A stretch of 64,000 nt of DNA from Branchiostoma floridae (lineage: Eukaryota > Chordata > Leptocardii > Amphioxiformes > Branchiostomatidae). Position numbers and translations under genes: made by a program. Of this stretch, positions 49,501-58,424 are shown one piece after another. The DNA lies in contig NC_049988.1 in assembly GCF_000003815.2 (NCBI RefSeq), positions 7,699,776 to 7,763,775 of the forward strand, read 5' to 3'. The stretch's first letter is position 1, and every line of letters starts with the position of its first letter. Under the pieces are notes generated by a model. That model searched no databases. It saw only the letters and a program-made list of their open reading frames with translations, and had not been told where the DNA came from.

Positions 49501-52337
49501 ATGCAGGTTCTTTTCTCTATCATGGTAATGTGATCTGTTTCGGGTGTGAGAGAGAAAATCCCCCAAAACAAACTCGCAAACAGAGGTGGACACCCTTTTC
49601 AGCTGATGGTGTCAGATCTAAATAGAGCATCCACAGCTAGTCTGCCATCTTACTGGCTTTCTTATCTTGTAAGTAAGACTTATAAACATGGTTACACTTA
49701 CAGTAGTAGTGCTTTCAAAATTTTTCTCCAAATTGGTATTTAATTTTTCTTGATACTTGCTTACTTGCTTGATACTACCAACTAAATTGAGTTCTGGTAC
49801 AGATGTACAAGCAATTAAGTCAACACAAGGACTTTTTTTCACATTACCTTTACTTTAGGTGTATATTGTATTAGTGATCTTTTAAATTACTAGTACAAAA
49901 TACAGAGAAAAACTGTGCATGTGTCTTGAACTTTGTTTTCCTTGCAAATCTAGTTGTACATTGTCTCTTTCCGACATCCCTGAGGATCTGCATGGGGTTT
50001 CCCACTCCTAACAAAGGTGTATGCTGAATTCAGAAGAACCTTCTACAATTCAAGCTAATATATATGAAGGGAGCCAGTTACCCAAAACTTGGTCACTTTG
50101 CTACAACTTTCCCTACAAATTTCGGGGAAAACAAATATGCTGCCTACACATTATAGCAAAAGGGAATGCACGCCCTCATTTTCCACCACATTCCTGATAG
50201 CAAACCCCTATGGACCACAAAATATGTGGCACATTTCTCCTCAGGTTTCAAACTCCTTCAGGAAGATGAGTGGAAAATGTCAGCATTTCATGCCACACAA
50301 ACCAAGGACGCTGATGTAACGTCCTTGCACAAACATAGGAGATTCAATACACAAAGTGTTAAACTTTCTTGAGTAGGATGTTTTAGGTCCGGAAGTCTTG
50401 TAGGTGGCACAAGAGGCTCTGGAAGGTGTAGGATGTAAAAGGGTCAGACCTGAAGGTGAACTAACACGTGCTAGAGACCACCTTGGGGTCAGGGGGCATG
50501 GGTTCTATTCCCAGTCTCCAATTCTGCTCAAACAACTGGTAGGGAATACTAGTATGCTGGTATGGTGGGAGTATGGGTTTTCAAAATGTGAACTAATATG
50601 ATACACAAGCTAGTGTGACCAATGAACTGTTCTGCCACTTTCAAGATGAAGTTGTAAGCTTTGACATGTATTGAATTTGAAACCTACATTTCGTATCAGT
50701 CTAGCACCTATGTGAAGTTGTATCTCTTAAATTTGTCAACATTTTCAGTTCAACGCTTAATTCTGTTGGACAAAATACACAAAACTTTCAATAACTCTTA
50801 TAATAATTGCTGCAAGAATGTATTCCATGTAGTGGTCAGCATATACACTTGTTTCACCTGTGTACCTTGCATCACACAATCTTAGTTTTATGGACAAAAT
50901 CAGTTTGGATATGGATTTTGGCCTACCTCCAGTACATTGGAAACCTAGGTCCATTCCACAAAATTGACAATTACATGCGACAGTGCCCGCACACTTGTAA
51001 CAAGTTGTTGTAAATCCAATATTCACTGCAAGCCATTCAAGTGTGAGACTCACACATTGACTGAGAATATGACACGGGAGTGACGGGACTGACAAAAAAT
51101 TAGCACATATGTCATAATACATTCTATCCCTGGATATGATAATTTTTCTTTCCATTTCAAATAAGATTTAGGGTGGGTCTTCAAAAAATGTCACCCAATA
51201 AACAAGTCTGTCTGGCCTTTAAATGATATCATAACTTATGTTATGACATCATTTCTATTTCAGAACAGTCAAAGCTATTCATAATGGCACAATCTACCAC
51301 ATATAACAAGATTATATCTAGATTGTGTCCTTGCAAGCAGTTTACTTATCTCCTTGCAAGACAGCTCGAACTTGACATGAACAAGACAACTTTCTGTAGA
51401 CTACTGGCACCGGATAGTCTGAACAACTATCTTCTTGTCTACCACCGCATTGGCCGGGTGCCATGAATTGTATGCATAACAGTGAACACACAGTCCCACC
51501 CTAGCACCACAGGAAACTAGTGCAGACTTTTATCATGAAAATTTTACTTCAAAGCAAAAACATTCAGTTCCTTGTTGTCTTGCCTTGTCATAGAATTTTA
51601 GAAAGCCATTGGTATGAATGAGGAAAAGTGCATTTCAACTTTCAAAGACACTTTGAACATTGTGGCTATCTGCCAAGGTGGTAAGAATATTTGTTATTGT
51701 TGGTGCTTAGTGATGAGGACATCCGCATACTTTTTTTTATCGATTGACATTTAGACTATGTTTGTTGTCCATTTGCTGTATTATAGGCCAATCCTTAATC
51801 AGTATTTGAAAATCATGTAGAGATGGAAAAATGTGCGTTGTCATTTAATTATAGATATTGATAGCTGTCAGTTGCTCATTGGTTGATATGATAATTATGA
51901 TGGACAGCTAGTTCTGGACTATGAAAGGTCAGCATAAGGTATCAATATAGAGACAACTAACGTTACATTTAGTCTACAACGACAAAAAGTAAAAGTGCAA
52001 GTAACGTTACATTACTAATAGTAAATTGATATTTTCTCTATTTACTTTCTGATTCACTCACCAACTGTGAGGGTGAAAGGTTTAAGAAATACAATTATGA
52101 TTAGCCAAAACTTCTTAATGTAATTTTCACTTGTAGCAGTTTTCTTCTATGCTTCAATTCTTCATACTTGACTACGCGCTAAGTAGATTACACAAACACC
52201 AAACAACCTACCTCCAAGAACTTGTCCTTTGCGAAGACTTGCAGTAAGGCCGTCTTGCCCGCTCTCTCGTCTCCTACCACGATAAGCTTACACCTACAGA
52301 CGTTGCCACCACTACTGCTTCCTCCTCCTCCTTCCAT
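10279..52337 (-). CDS. RND: Rnd-family atypical Rho GTPase, complete five-exon coding sequence
   Basis: The exons 52337-52212, 45288-45201, 18943-18834, 18173-18039 and 10530-10279 (minus strand) join to 711 nt, or 236 codons plus TGA. Vertebrate Rnd proteins are about 227-244 residues. Visible motifs: P-loop GDERAGKT (residues 22-29), switch I VPTVFENY (45-52), DTSGQ (69-73), GCKAD (126-130, base binding), ECSAK (168-172), a basic Arg/Lys/Ser-rich tail (about 190-232) and C-terminal CVVM (233-236), predicted to be farnesylated. Exon positions and phases follow what I recall of vertebrate Rnd3. Rnd proteins sit at the plasma membrane, bind GTP, antagonise RhoA/ROCK signalling through p190RhoGAP and plexins, and shape the actin cytoskeleton and axons. 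The Ser before the CaaX Cys (Ser232) matches the Rnd3 position used for 14-3-3 binding. Probably the single pre-duplication orthologue of RND1/2/3 (inference). Family assignment is very secure. Confidence 0.95.
10615..10934 (+). repeat. repeat of the CAAACCTGTACAAGTGACCACC family, interrupted
   Basis: CAGTAAACCTGTACAAGTCA at 10616 and the following accession-like pattern (GCCACC, ATTAACCA, TTCACACAACCATTAGGATC) match the copy at 17817-18011. The unit is interrupted by a 141-bp retroelement tail at 10741-10881, after which the homology resumes (CCACCTATCCACAT). The right end is not well defined. Confidence 0.6.
10741..10881 (+). mobile_element. 5'-truncated LINE tail (CR1/L2-like) nested in another repeat
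   Basis: A 141-bp insertion ending AATAAAGTCAAAGTCAAAG, a poly(A)-like signal followed by short tandem 3' units as in CR1/L2 retrotransposons. It is flanked on both sides by TATACT (10735-10740 and 10882-10887), consistent with a 6-bp target-site duplication. Confidence 0.6.
12328..12533. mobile_element. fully palindromic MITE (GTAACGCTAGTTCACC family)
   Basis: The ends are GTAACGCTAGTTCACC in opposite orientations, and complementarity continues with mismatches to the centre. The centre is GCAATATTT-TCC-AAATATTGC (12431-12451). The unit of about 206 bp can fold into one long hairpin. No coding capacity. It lies in Rnd intron 4. Confidence 0.8.
14482..14552 (+). promoter_or_regulatory. isolated core promoter: inverted CCAAT, TATA box, initiator
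   Basis: ATTGG (14482-14486), TATAAAA (14523-14529) and TCAGTT (14547-14552) are spaced as in a strong Pol II core promoter. The T of TATA is 26 nt before the A of the putative initiator, and CCAAT lies near -65. It lies in Rnd intron 4 on the opposite strand to Rnd. Transcription is not shown. Confidence 0.4.
14601..14995 (+). pseudogene. possible secreted-peptide gene or pseudogene downstream of the intronic TATA promoter
   Basis: The first ATG after the putative initiator (14601, A at -3, 5' leader about 52 nt) reads MKVSTVQFC, then TGA. It continues open in the same frame as [19 protein letters not shown] and on to a stop at 14775-14777. The start resembles a signal peptide (basic residue, then hydrophobic core and Cys/Ala) broken by one TGA at codon 10. 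A different frame (14774-14995) is then open for 73 codons and ends [10 protein letters not shown] recognise neither part. It could be a decayed small secreted-protein gene, a nine-residue peptide, or chance; splicing could also join the pieces. Confidence 0.25.
17817..18011 (+). mobile_element. TIR element of the CAAACCTGTACAAGTGACCACC family
   Basis: A 195-bp unit. The left end ACAGTCAAACCTGTACAAGT is mirrored, imperfectly (about 20 of 27 positions), by the right end, which reads TACAATCAGAACTGCCCAAG on the other strand. Non-coding. It ends 27 nt from the exon 4 donor of Rnd. The same repeat occurs at 10615-10934. Confidence 0.6.
18039..18173 (-). CDS. RND: Rnd exon 4 (base-binding motif and Rho insert)
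   Basis: 135 nt, phase 0 on both sides, coding residues 109-153. The protein begins [20 protein letters not shown], followed by ADLRQDL, and ends SPVSHEQ. It holds the GCKAD guanine-specificity motif and the Rho-type insert region. The acceptor is CTCCAG. The donor is CAG/GTGTGT, and the intron then runs through a doubled AAGATACACAC-like stretch into a terminal-inverted-repeat element that ends 27 nt from the splice site. Confidence 0.95.
18174..18833 (-). other. Rnd intron 3 (660 bp)
   Basis: GT..AG intron, phase 0, far shorter than the others. More than half (18241-18582) is a hAT-like terminal-inverted-repeat element, so the ancestral intron was probably about 320 bp. Confidence 0.85.
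18241..18582. mobile_element. hAT-like non-autonomous element in Rnd intron 3
   Basis: A 342-bp unit with 16-bp terminal inverted repeats, CAGTGTTCTAACCAGC at the left and CAGGGTTCTAACCAGC (minus strand) at the right, matching at 15 of 16. CAG-starting ends of this type are usual for hAT elements. No transposase frame is present and no clear 8-bp target duplication is visible, so the superfamily is an inference. Confidence 0.6.
18834..18943 (-). CDS. RND: Rnd exon 3 (switch II)
   Basis: 110 nt, coding residues 72-108. The protein begins [20 protein letters not shown] and ends LDGVVKK. With exon 2 it forms DTSG-Q-T-A-Y-D. Vertebrate Rnd1-3 read DTSGS at this point, so Gln73 (equivalent of RhoA Gln63) is retained here while the preceding Ala is already Ser. 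The acceptor is CTGCAG and the donor AAG/GTCAGC (phase 0 out). The [12 protein letters not shown] block is the strongest Rnd signature in the gene. Confidence 0.95.
20694..20767. mobile_element. MITE of the GCCTGGGTACC family, copy 2 (short form)
   Basis: A 74-bp inverted-repeat unit in Rnd intron 2. The left end GCCTGGGAACCATCCGGA faces the right end TCGGATGGTACCCAGGC. The AGTAGTTCGCTC inner sequence is shared with the copy at 2284-2462, which shows common origin; the centre is much shorter. Confidence 0.75.
21698..21930 (+). repeat. SINE-like unit with A/B-box-like motifs
   Basis: TGGTGCAAGCTG (21698-21709) and GGATTCAAGCC (21771-21781) resemble internal Pol III A and B boxes, though the spacing is longer than in tRNAs. 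The following CATGTTAAAGAACCCAGCAC and AAGAGCAGGGATGACATGGT recur in part at about 5730-5765 (AAGAGTAGGGGTGATCTAGT). Family not identified. Confidence 0.35.
22140..22350. promoter_or_regulatory. candidate intronic enhancer around a perfect RFX X-box
   Basis: GTTGCCATGGAAAC (22210-22223) fits the palindromic RFX X-box consensus. Within 150 bp there are a TGACCTTG ERR/SF1-type site (about 22163), AACAAAG (SOX-like), CAGGTG and CAGCTG E-boxes. It lies in Rnd intron 2. The clustering is seen; the function is inferred. Confidence 0.35.
24672..25399. mobile_element. PIF/Harbinger-like element with ~50-bp TIRs and a decayed transposase start
   Basis: A 728-bp unit bounded by CCCCATTCACACTCAGAAAA in opposite orientations. 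The inverted similarity extends over roughly 50 bp (ACGATTCGGATAAAACA...). Inside, a plus-strand frame starts [17 protein letters not shown] followed by an Arg-rich stretch. In another frame, from 25024, the sequence reads [18 protein letters not shown], a stop, then [11 protein letters not shown]. This ERSxDWWNNIV pattern resembles the N-terminal part of Harbinger transposases as I recall them. The frames are shifted and stop-interrupted and no catalytic domain is present, so this is a deletion derivative. Target-site duplication not clear. Confidence 0.6.
24851..25120 (+). pseudogene. decayed transposase N-terminus inside the Harbinger-like element
   Basis: An 89-codon frame begins ATGGCGGGAATC with a hydrophobic then Arg-rich N-terminus ([14 protein letters not shown]). 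The more recognisable Trp-rich block (residues encoded at 25024-25110) is in a different frame and is broken by TGA and TAA codons. At least one frameshift separates the two parts. Not expected to be functional. Confidence 0.4.
28741..28898 (+). mobile_element. CTAGYCTG-ended MITE family, copy A (with internal duplication)
   Basis: Begins GTCTGTGTAATGCAAACTCT and ends TTAATCAGGCTAG. The last segment, GCGGGCTGCTATAAGCGAGA to AATCAGGCTAG, is present twice in tandem (units ending near 28845 and 28898). Related copies lie at 31666-31763 (minus) and 33136-33223 (plus). Non-coding. Confidence 0.75.
31487..31516. repeat. CAAGGAG/TTTTATC mini-hairpin
   Basis: 14-bp arms (AAGGAGGTTTTATC and its complement with one mismatch) around a TT centre. 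Closely related in sequence to the hairpin at 58425-58456. Confidence 0.75.
31666..31763 (-). mobile_element. CTAGYCTG-ended MITE family, copy B
   Basis: A minus-strand copy of the family. On the plus strand it begins CTAGCCTGATTAACTCTCGC and ends GTGTTACACAGACTA. A single copy of the 3' segment is present, so this is the simple form. Confidence 0.75.
33136..33223 (+). mobile_element. CTAGYCTG-ended MITE family, copy C (internally deleted)
   Basis: Begins ACTAGTCTGTGTAACACAAA and ends GCGAGATTTAATCAGGC. It lacks part of the middle compared with copies A and B. Confidence 0.7.
35462..35475. promoter_or_regulatory. RFX X-box-like site
   Basis: GTTTCCTTGGAGAC, one mismatch from GTTNCC-N2-GGNAAC, with another half-site-like TAGCAACC about 23 bp downstream. 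Confidence 0.25.
36466..36784. mobile_element. second hAT-like element, diverged
   Basis: The left end TAGGGCTCTACCCAAC and right end CAGGGCTCTAGCCCGC (minus strand) match at 12 of 16 positions. TTTTTGTCCATCA and CCGTCA-type words are shared with the element at 18241-18582, suggesting related families. About 319 bp, non-coding, in Rnd intron 2. Confidence 0.5.
36935..37035 (+). mobile_element. retroelement tail, GCAATTAGCCCTCGGGCA family, copy 3
   Basis: GCAATTAGCCCTCGGGCATG then AACTTGCAAATAAACTT, the best-preserved of the three copies here. The 5' limit is arbitrary. Confidence 0.55.
42768..42891 (+). repeat. diverged tandem duplication, ~70-bp period
   Basis: AATATGAATGGTAT...ATAATTCATGAGTGACAT...AGACTGG (42768-42820) recurs as AATATGAATGGTAT...ATAATTCATGAGTAACAT...AGACAGG (42838-42891). 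Confidence 0.7.
44721..44765. repeat. 16-bp-arm hairpin with 13-nt loop
   Basis: GAGAACATGTTATGAA (44721-44736) and its exact complement TTCATAACATGTTCTC (44750-44765). The loop AAAATATGTTATG repeats part of the arm. Confidence 0.8.
45201..45288 (-). CDS. RND: Rnd exon 2 (switch I)
   Basis: 88 nt, coding residues 43-71 plus the first base of codon 72. The protein begins [20 protein letters not shown] and ends VELSLWDTS, covering switch I (Thr47 is the magnesium-coordinating Thr), beta-2, beta-3 and the start of DxxG. The acceptor is CTGTAG and the donor TCAG/GTGAGC. It starts in phase 0 and leaves one base, which exon 3 completes as Gly. This exon is separated from exon 3 by about 26 kb. Confidence 0.95.
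45533..45650 (+). repeat. TTCATT/TTATTCA low-complexity tract
   Basis: Cryptic repetition of ATTCATT-type words (ttcattt, ttattcat, ccattcattc) over about 118 bp with no exact unit. Old, diverged simple repeat. Confidence 0.6.
47555..47599. repeat. 45-bp near-perfect hairpin
   Basis: 22-bp arms around a single central C. The only non-Watson-Crick pair would be a G-U in RNA. Left arm ATTGAAGTCGATATTCCATA...; right arm ...TATGGAATATTGACTTCAAT. Confidence 0.85.
48564..48617 (+). mobile_element. partial copy of ACTGTAAATGCA-family element
   Basis: ACTGTATACACATTTATTCT followed by TGCAGGGATTGAATTTTGCG aligns with the left end of the element at 8485-8652. Only this end is clear; the rest has diverged or is missing. 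Confidence 0.5.
50404..50520 (+). repeat. possible tRNA-derived repeat remnant
   Basis: TGGCACAAGAGG near 50405 (A-box-like) and GGTTCTATTCC at 50501-50511 (B-box-like). No cloverleaf can be drawn and the boxes are too far apart for a tRNA gene. Confidence 0.25.
52212..52337 (-). CDS. RND: Rnd exon 1 (start codon, P-loop)
   Basis: Codes residues 1-42. A short Gly/Ser-rich leader ([13 protein letters not shown]) is followed by [19 protein letters not shown] and VFAKDKFLE. The donor follows GAG directly, with intron start GTAGGT (phase 0). The ATG at 52337 has A at -3 and G at +4, a strong initiation context, and gives a leader close in length to other Rnd proteins. The reading frame stays open upstream to another ATG at 52571, which would add 78 residues. 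That longer form is not favoured because the added part has no Rnd-like sequence. The P-loop has Glu-Arg where typical Rho proteins have Gly-Ala; departure from Gly at this site is a hallmark of GTPase-deficient Rnd proteins. Confidence 0.95.
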
Positions 52338-52950
52338 CTTTGAGGAACCGTGCGGAAATCCTTCCTCAAAGTCTTGTAAGACGTCCACCTGGGGGTTTGT
52401 AAGACACCGTTGTTGCACACCCCTCAGAGATCTGACGCGCTGGTCTAATTCCTTACAGCAGGACGAAACGTAGGACAAGACTCGACCGCGTGCTGACCAA
52501 TTTCCCCACGCGTTCACACGCTTATAACTCAACACAGGTGTCACAAATAACACTGAAACAGTGGCAGACAAAACCTACAATAAAAATCCAGTTCTCGATC
52601 CTTTTTTCCTGGCTCGAGAACCCGTCGCGTAACTCCCCTCCCCACACGCTCGTTCACTTTTCACGCTGTGGTGTGTTTTCCTCCCGAACAGCTGATTCGC
52701 TTGGTGCCCGAAACAACTACCAACACTCTCGGCGGTTTCTCAAGTCGTCTGAAGTCTTCAAGATCTTGTCACGTCGCGAGAAAACAGAACAAAGAAGTAG
52801 GAAATATCGGGAGTCGATTAGACGAAACTAGATCTGGTAGAACACGTCTAAACTTGCACAACATCCATGCCACACTGACATTCCGCCGCCGGCACCACAC
52901 TTTAATGATCACTGGGCTCTGTATGGAGGATCGGTGAAACCTTGATCGGC
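52338..52950 (-). promoter_or_regulatory. Rnd 5' UTR and proximal promoter region
   Basis: Immediately upstream of the Rnd start on the minus strand. It is richer in GC and CpG than the surrounding DNA and has a GGGGAGGGG-type Sp1/KLF element (minus strand of 52634-52646). No TATA box is placed convincingly. The Rnd frame remains open to 52571, so part of this could be coding if an upstream ATG is used. Confidence 0.4.
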
Positions 52951-55900
52951 ACTTTCAGCGAAAGAGTAATCAATGTATTGACTTTCAAAAGCTAAATTCT
53001 ACGAGGATCTATCTATTTCTTTTAAATACTGACAACCGGAAGCGTGTTCCTGTTCTTAGAAGATGTTGGATTCAAAAAGTTAATTTCGCCAACACAAGGA
53101 AAGGAACACAGAAAACTACACGGTAGCCTCTTTTCCGCTTGACTTACTCAGGAGTGGCTCACTAAGATGAGACTATTTTATCTCTAGGGGTACTTACCTA
53201 ATACGGAGACTACTATGTTTGTAAAAAAAATACTATATCGTAGACAAAAATATTAAGTATGATGATTTTATATAAAAACAAGAATATTAGTACTTAATAT
53301 GTTAGTTTAATGGTCTTTTTGCTTGATAACTGTGTGCTTTCATATAATGAATAAAAGATATCACTCCTATATAAAGAATGTTGGTGTCCAATCGGAAGTG
53401 AATGATTTGCGTATGAAGCGTACTCTCGGCCGCCGCCCCGAAGGGATTTCCCACCGCGATTAGCCACAAACCAAATATGGGCAACACCCTTTTCCACGAC
53501 ACCTTGGGCGAGCAAAGTGCTGTTATCTCCTGAACCCGGCCTTTCATCAAAAACCTTTAAAAATTGGACACGTTTGTCAAAAAAAGCGCGTGACTCAATG
53601 GACATTACGTCAGAAGGGTTAGAAACGAATTTGGTTGAAAACCATACTGCCTTGTGGTGATGAAAAAGGCTTTTCGTGTTCACCGCCACATTTTTCTTGA
53701 CGTTGTGGTGAGGCGGGAAAATTACATTTTAACCCGAGGGCAACTTAAGTAATGTCACGCTTGGGAATTTTCATTTTCAATTCATTTCGTTTGCCACAGG
53801 CGTTGCTGGTGTTGGGGAAAGTAACGGCAGGGACAGGTGACTTACCGTGACTCATACTCATAGGGGGAAATTTCTGGTCATGGCAAATAGCAGGAATTAT
53901 AGTAGTGTGTCGTCTGTGTTCCAGAGAAAACCGCACGTGAGTCAGAAGTGAATGGTATCATTGACGTTTAACGTACGTAAGGTACTATATACGGAAATAA
54001 CGTAGTACCAGGCAGGGCTTGTCTCGGGGATAAGGGATCATAGACATGAAATGCGGAAACTCTAGCACGCATGTAACGAAACGTACTACGTAGTACTCTG
54101 TGCATGTGCTATGCATGAACCTGAGGTTTATACTATAGCTTTCTTTCTTAGCAGACTCTACGACTAGTAGTAGTACGAGTTGGGCTTTTTTTATGGCATA
54201 TATTTTTTTACTACACTTGAATGATGAAAGATCAAACTAACAGATAGAAAATATTAATTGAAAAAAAATGCTTCTGAACTAATTTCCCTATTTCTCATGA
54301 GTCAGCCTTTATAAATCAGAAATACGTTGGCGTCAAAGTTGGCGCCTCCGCTTTTAGATGCTGTCTCTGATATTTCAATTTCCTTGTGGTGACAGAGCGA
54401 CTTTTAGTACGCTTGCACTTTTCAAATGAATACCGTAACATGCCATTTCTCGCTTGTAAGTTATTGGTGTGACACTTTGAGACTGCGTTGCGATCGGTTC
54501 TCACATCAGTCAAGTTCTATCCTGCCAGACGGATGCGGACGTTCGGCGCTGTTTGAACCTTTTCCTCATGTGTCATTGCGGTTGGGTGGCAGGCGCCCGC
54601 CAACCATGGCCGCACGCTCGTGACGGTATTTCACAGGTAGACGCTACCCGTGGGTCCCCGGCAAGATCGGGTCAGGCCTGCGGTCAAAATTGAGTTCTCC
54701 TCCGGGGTCAATTAAAGTCGATATAAAGGGCAGTACACGGTTGTATACCATAAAGGATGATTTCGACATCCGGGAGTCATTGTCAAGTTGCATGGGAAGA
54801 CTGTAGGAACTCAATCTGAGCAATGTTTTCTTCGTCATTGGAACTGAGTGACGCAAATCAACACTAGATGTGGCGGGCTTCCAAACCACACATGCAGTTT
54901 ATATATAACCAAGGATATAATGGATGGACAATTATAGTCTGGTATCATCCTCCGTAGGATTCCGTATGCAACCTCTGGCTCGATCTTTTCGCTTGCCCTT
55001 TGATCACCAATAATCTCAACCCCTGTCTAAAGTTGAAAAGAGAGTACACATAACAATTTATTCATATATATAGGGGGACACTGTAAGGTAGTTCATGTAC
55101 ACACTTCTCAATCGTCACGATTTTCCTAGCATCTTTTTGGAAATTATCATTCTCCGTCCTTTTCAAGACAATAGCAAGCGCTAAGCTGGTATTGTAAATA
55201 AGAACATGTTCCGTCGACGATCTGTGTTATATGTGAACGGTCTTCGCCCTGGTATATTCACCGTGAACACCGCGAAATGTTTTAATAACTTCCTTGGTTC
55301 TTCCTTCTGCCCGCCTGCCTCCTTGTTGTTTCAACATACTACGAATACCCAGTTACTAGTATTTTCTCCTCGACATTCCATTTAATGTCTAAAATATTGT
55401 CCAAGACTATGAGCCTCAAATATGTCTTGACCCAAACGAAATGACGAGAAATCCGGCCTGTCTTTTAAACCATTTGGTGTCGGTATGTATCCTGGCCTGT
55501 ATCCATGTGTATTGCTTCAGGCATGCCTCTGGTCAAAGTAGCTCTGTGCCAAGAAAATAATCGACAGAAATACTAAGTGGAATAAAAGGCTTTCAGCTAA
55601 CCAACCGTTAAAAGGCTTTTACTGAGACACAATTGACCGAGAAGAATGGACAAACAAACTGTCATAACTAACTTTTGTCAAATGTAATGTAACATAACGT
55701 TCGGTATGAGTACTATGACGATTGACCGTTATCCATCACAAAAAAAAATAAAACTACCAATTTGCTCCCGATTGCAAAATCGATAAATCTGGTCATATAT
55801 ACCAAACTATCCGATGACATGTCTGATATTTTTCATGAATCATTTGTGACGTAGATTTTAAAGACAGAATTAAGCAGTTGATGTGAGCTTTCTTTTACTA

Positions 55901-56089
55901 CTTCTGACAGTTCCATCAATATATAACGTTAGGTCTTACCGGCTTGCGGTTGACGAATGTAATAATAAACTTCCCTCCCTCAATAGCTGTGGTGACTTTT
56001 GAAGATATATTTTGCCTATAGCCTTGTATTTAGCCCTGACCGAATACAAGACTTCAAGCAAAATACGCCCGCCCTCAAAGAGTCAAAAT

Positions 56090-56092
<3 letters not shown>

Positions 56093-56147
<55 letters not shown>
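56093..56147 (+). repeat. (TC)27 microsatellite with pyrimidine-rich flank
   Basis: A perfect TC dinucleotide run of about 55 bp, followed by imperfect CT-rich sequence to about 56216. Confidence 0.98.
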
Positions 56148-56150
<3 letters not shown>

Positions 56151-58424
56151 ATCTCTCCCCACCATTTGCATCTATCTTTCTCTCTAGCTCTCCCTCCCCC
56201 TCTCTTTCCCCACTCCGAAGGCTATCGATAGTTTGACAAAGACACATGACCATTGGAAACAAATTTCTCAAGCATAGTAGAATCTAATTTACAGACACTG
56301 TAGCCCAGTATTAAACGGACAGCCGGTGCTCAATGTTTTGAATCGACCGGTAAGAGTCAGACTTTTAAAGGTAATCTTCAGACGCAATGCTTGAAGATGA
56401 TTATCGCTTGGTTTCACACCACAGATAGAGTGCTAGCTGTGTGGTCATCTGTATGTGTCAACCTTCAAAGCACAAACTATTGGGTATCTTTTATTACTAG
56501 TATCATAGTATGTATACAAGCCACCAGATTTCAATGCGTGAAAAAGATCCCAATCCCATGATGAGGTTAGAATCTTAATCGACCCGCAGCAATTAGGAAT
56601 AGCGTGAAAATACTAGTACTTTATTACACAGGGTGCGCGATGTGTTTAGCTTCGCAAGAGATGCTCAACTGAGCATTGCAAATAGCATGCTACCGAAGTG
56701 GTCGTACAGCAGCGTCCCCTGTAGACCAATGTCATAACTACAACTGGCACTGCAGTCTGATACCCAATTAATTTTGCCGGAATCAAGTCGAGTGATATGT
56801 AAACAAATTAAAAGCAAAAATCTAAAAGGATAGTTTTTTTCTCCTGTCATAAACTCGACACTTATCTTTTCTCTGCTTGAAGAACCGAACGAATCTACCA
56901 CATGTTGGGGCTGTGTACCTAGTCCGGCTAGAGTTCAAAACTTGTGTAACTTCGGATACAGGTCCGGACCAAATCATCTGATCTGGTACCTGTACCAGTA
57001 CCTGTACCTGAACAAACGTAAGCACTAGAGGACACCAGTTTTGTAAGACTGCAATAAGTAAATCTCGAATCAAAATCCCGAATCAACAACGAGAATCTTG
57101 ATAATCTTTCAGTCAAATATTAAGAAAATTTGCAAAGAATTGTTTTGAGATTCAAGATTCAAGTAGATGTAAATAACCGTACAAAGATGTTGATTTAACT
57201 TGAAGAATTTTGAAAGATTGTGAAATTAAAATTTGTGAAGGTACAGGTACAGGTAACGTTACTAGGCTTATACCTAAACCCGTGCACTTGTACTTGTAGA
57301 ATTTGATTCTGTACACAGCTCTTGTAGCCTCCACCAGGCCTTCCTACGGGGGTACGGGGATCGTGGAATTCGGCAAAAAAATTGGGGAAATTGGCCAGGT
57401 GAGTCAGTCCACGCTTTAGTATGTTCCTCCTGCGCAGCCGGCCAACACCTCTTGTATCAAAACTTCCAGCCAGCGTAGTCGTAGAGACTAAAGTTTGTCC
57501 GTGTCAGCCGGATATTTTGACATGTAGTGTACTTTATGGACTTTGTAGCGACCTTCCTTTTGCCGTTCAACGAACTTGTTTGATCAGGTTTCGATCAATA
57601 AACAGCGGGGTTTCAACCTGATATGATATGGGTTTTAATCATAACGAATCACATGCAATCATATGACTCTCATGTGCTGCAATATGTGTACTTGCGGGCA
57701 TTTCATTGAAGTGGGTCCACGAAGTCTGATAATCAGTCATGTTCACTTGTGACGTATTTGCCCCACTATTTTCACGACATTTCAAGATAGCTATGGAATA
57801 CATTGCGCACAATCATTGTCTTGAAAGGCGCAGAATCATACTCCATTTTAGCAACAGGTAAAGACTGGCAGTCACAATAACATCTAGAAACCGTAGTACA
57901 GATTTTTTTCATGCCCTACTTTTTAGCTACTTGCTTTGTTTTATTCCAGACTAGAGTTTACCTAAGTTGAAACGTAGCCGATATGATATACAATACATGT
58001 AATATGAAGGCAATTAGGCCATTAACTTTTTCGTTAAGTTTTCTCCAGCCAATATTTCTTGACTGAAACCCTTACTGCTCTTTGATAGATGAGTACCCTT
58101 CACCTGTAAGCAGGTCTAAGGAATGTACTGGCCTAGACAAGGTACTTCATGGACTAGGTATGTAGAGCTATCAGGTTACCTGTTGCGGGATCGACCGTTA
58201 CATCGATCCGGGTGGTGTCAAACAATGTTCCTTTCGTCCGCTAGAGGTCGCTATACTCTGGCCCTGTAACACCTGCTGGTTTGGTAAGAATCGCTAAAAT
58301 TGCACAGAATTGACAGCTAACATATGTCAACATTTGGCAGCTGCAATTCACCCATCACGCTTATATAGGTCATTCTAAGATTTGTAGTCCCTAGTTCCTG
58401 TACGTAGGCTGTGTACATGTATAG

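Larger units (their letters stand above)
45289..52211 (-). other. Rnd intron 1 (6.9 kb)
   Basis: GT..AG intron, phase 0. AT-rich, with no protein-like open frame. It holds a TTCATT-rich low-complexity tract (about 45533-45650), a 45-bp hairpin (47555-47599), a partial copy of the TACTGTAAATGCA repeat (about 48564-48617) and a weak tRNA-derived SINE candidate near 50404-50520. Nothing else recognised. Confidence 0.85.

Noticed and set aside
50404-50520. tRNA gene
   Set aside because: A- and B-box-like words are present but too far apart and no cloverleaf forms; kept only as a weak tRNA-derived repeat candidate.
53294-53689. 131-codon minus-strand open frame upstream of Rnd
   Set aside because: Considered as an alternative first exon of Rnd. 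It has no Rnd-like sequence and no donor that would join it in frame, and exon 1 already has a strong start.
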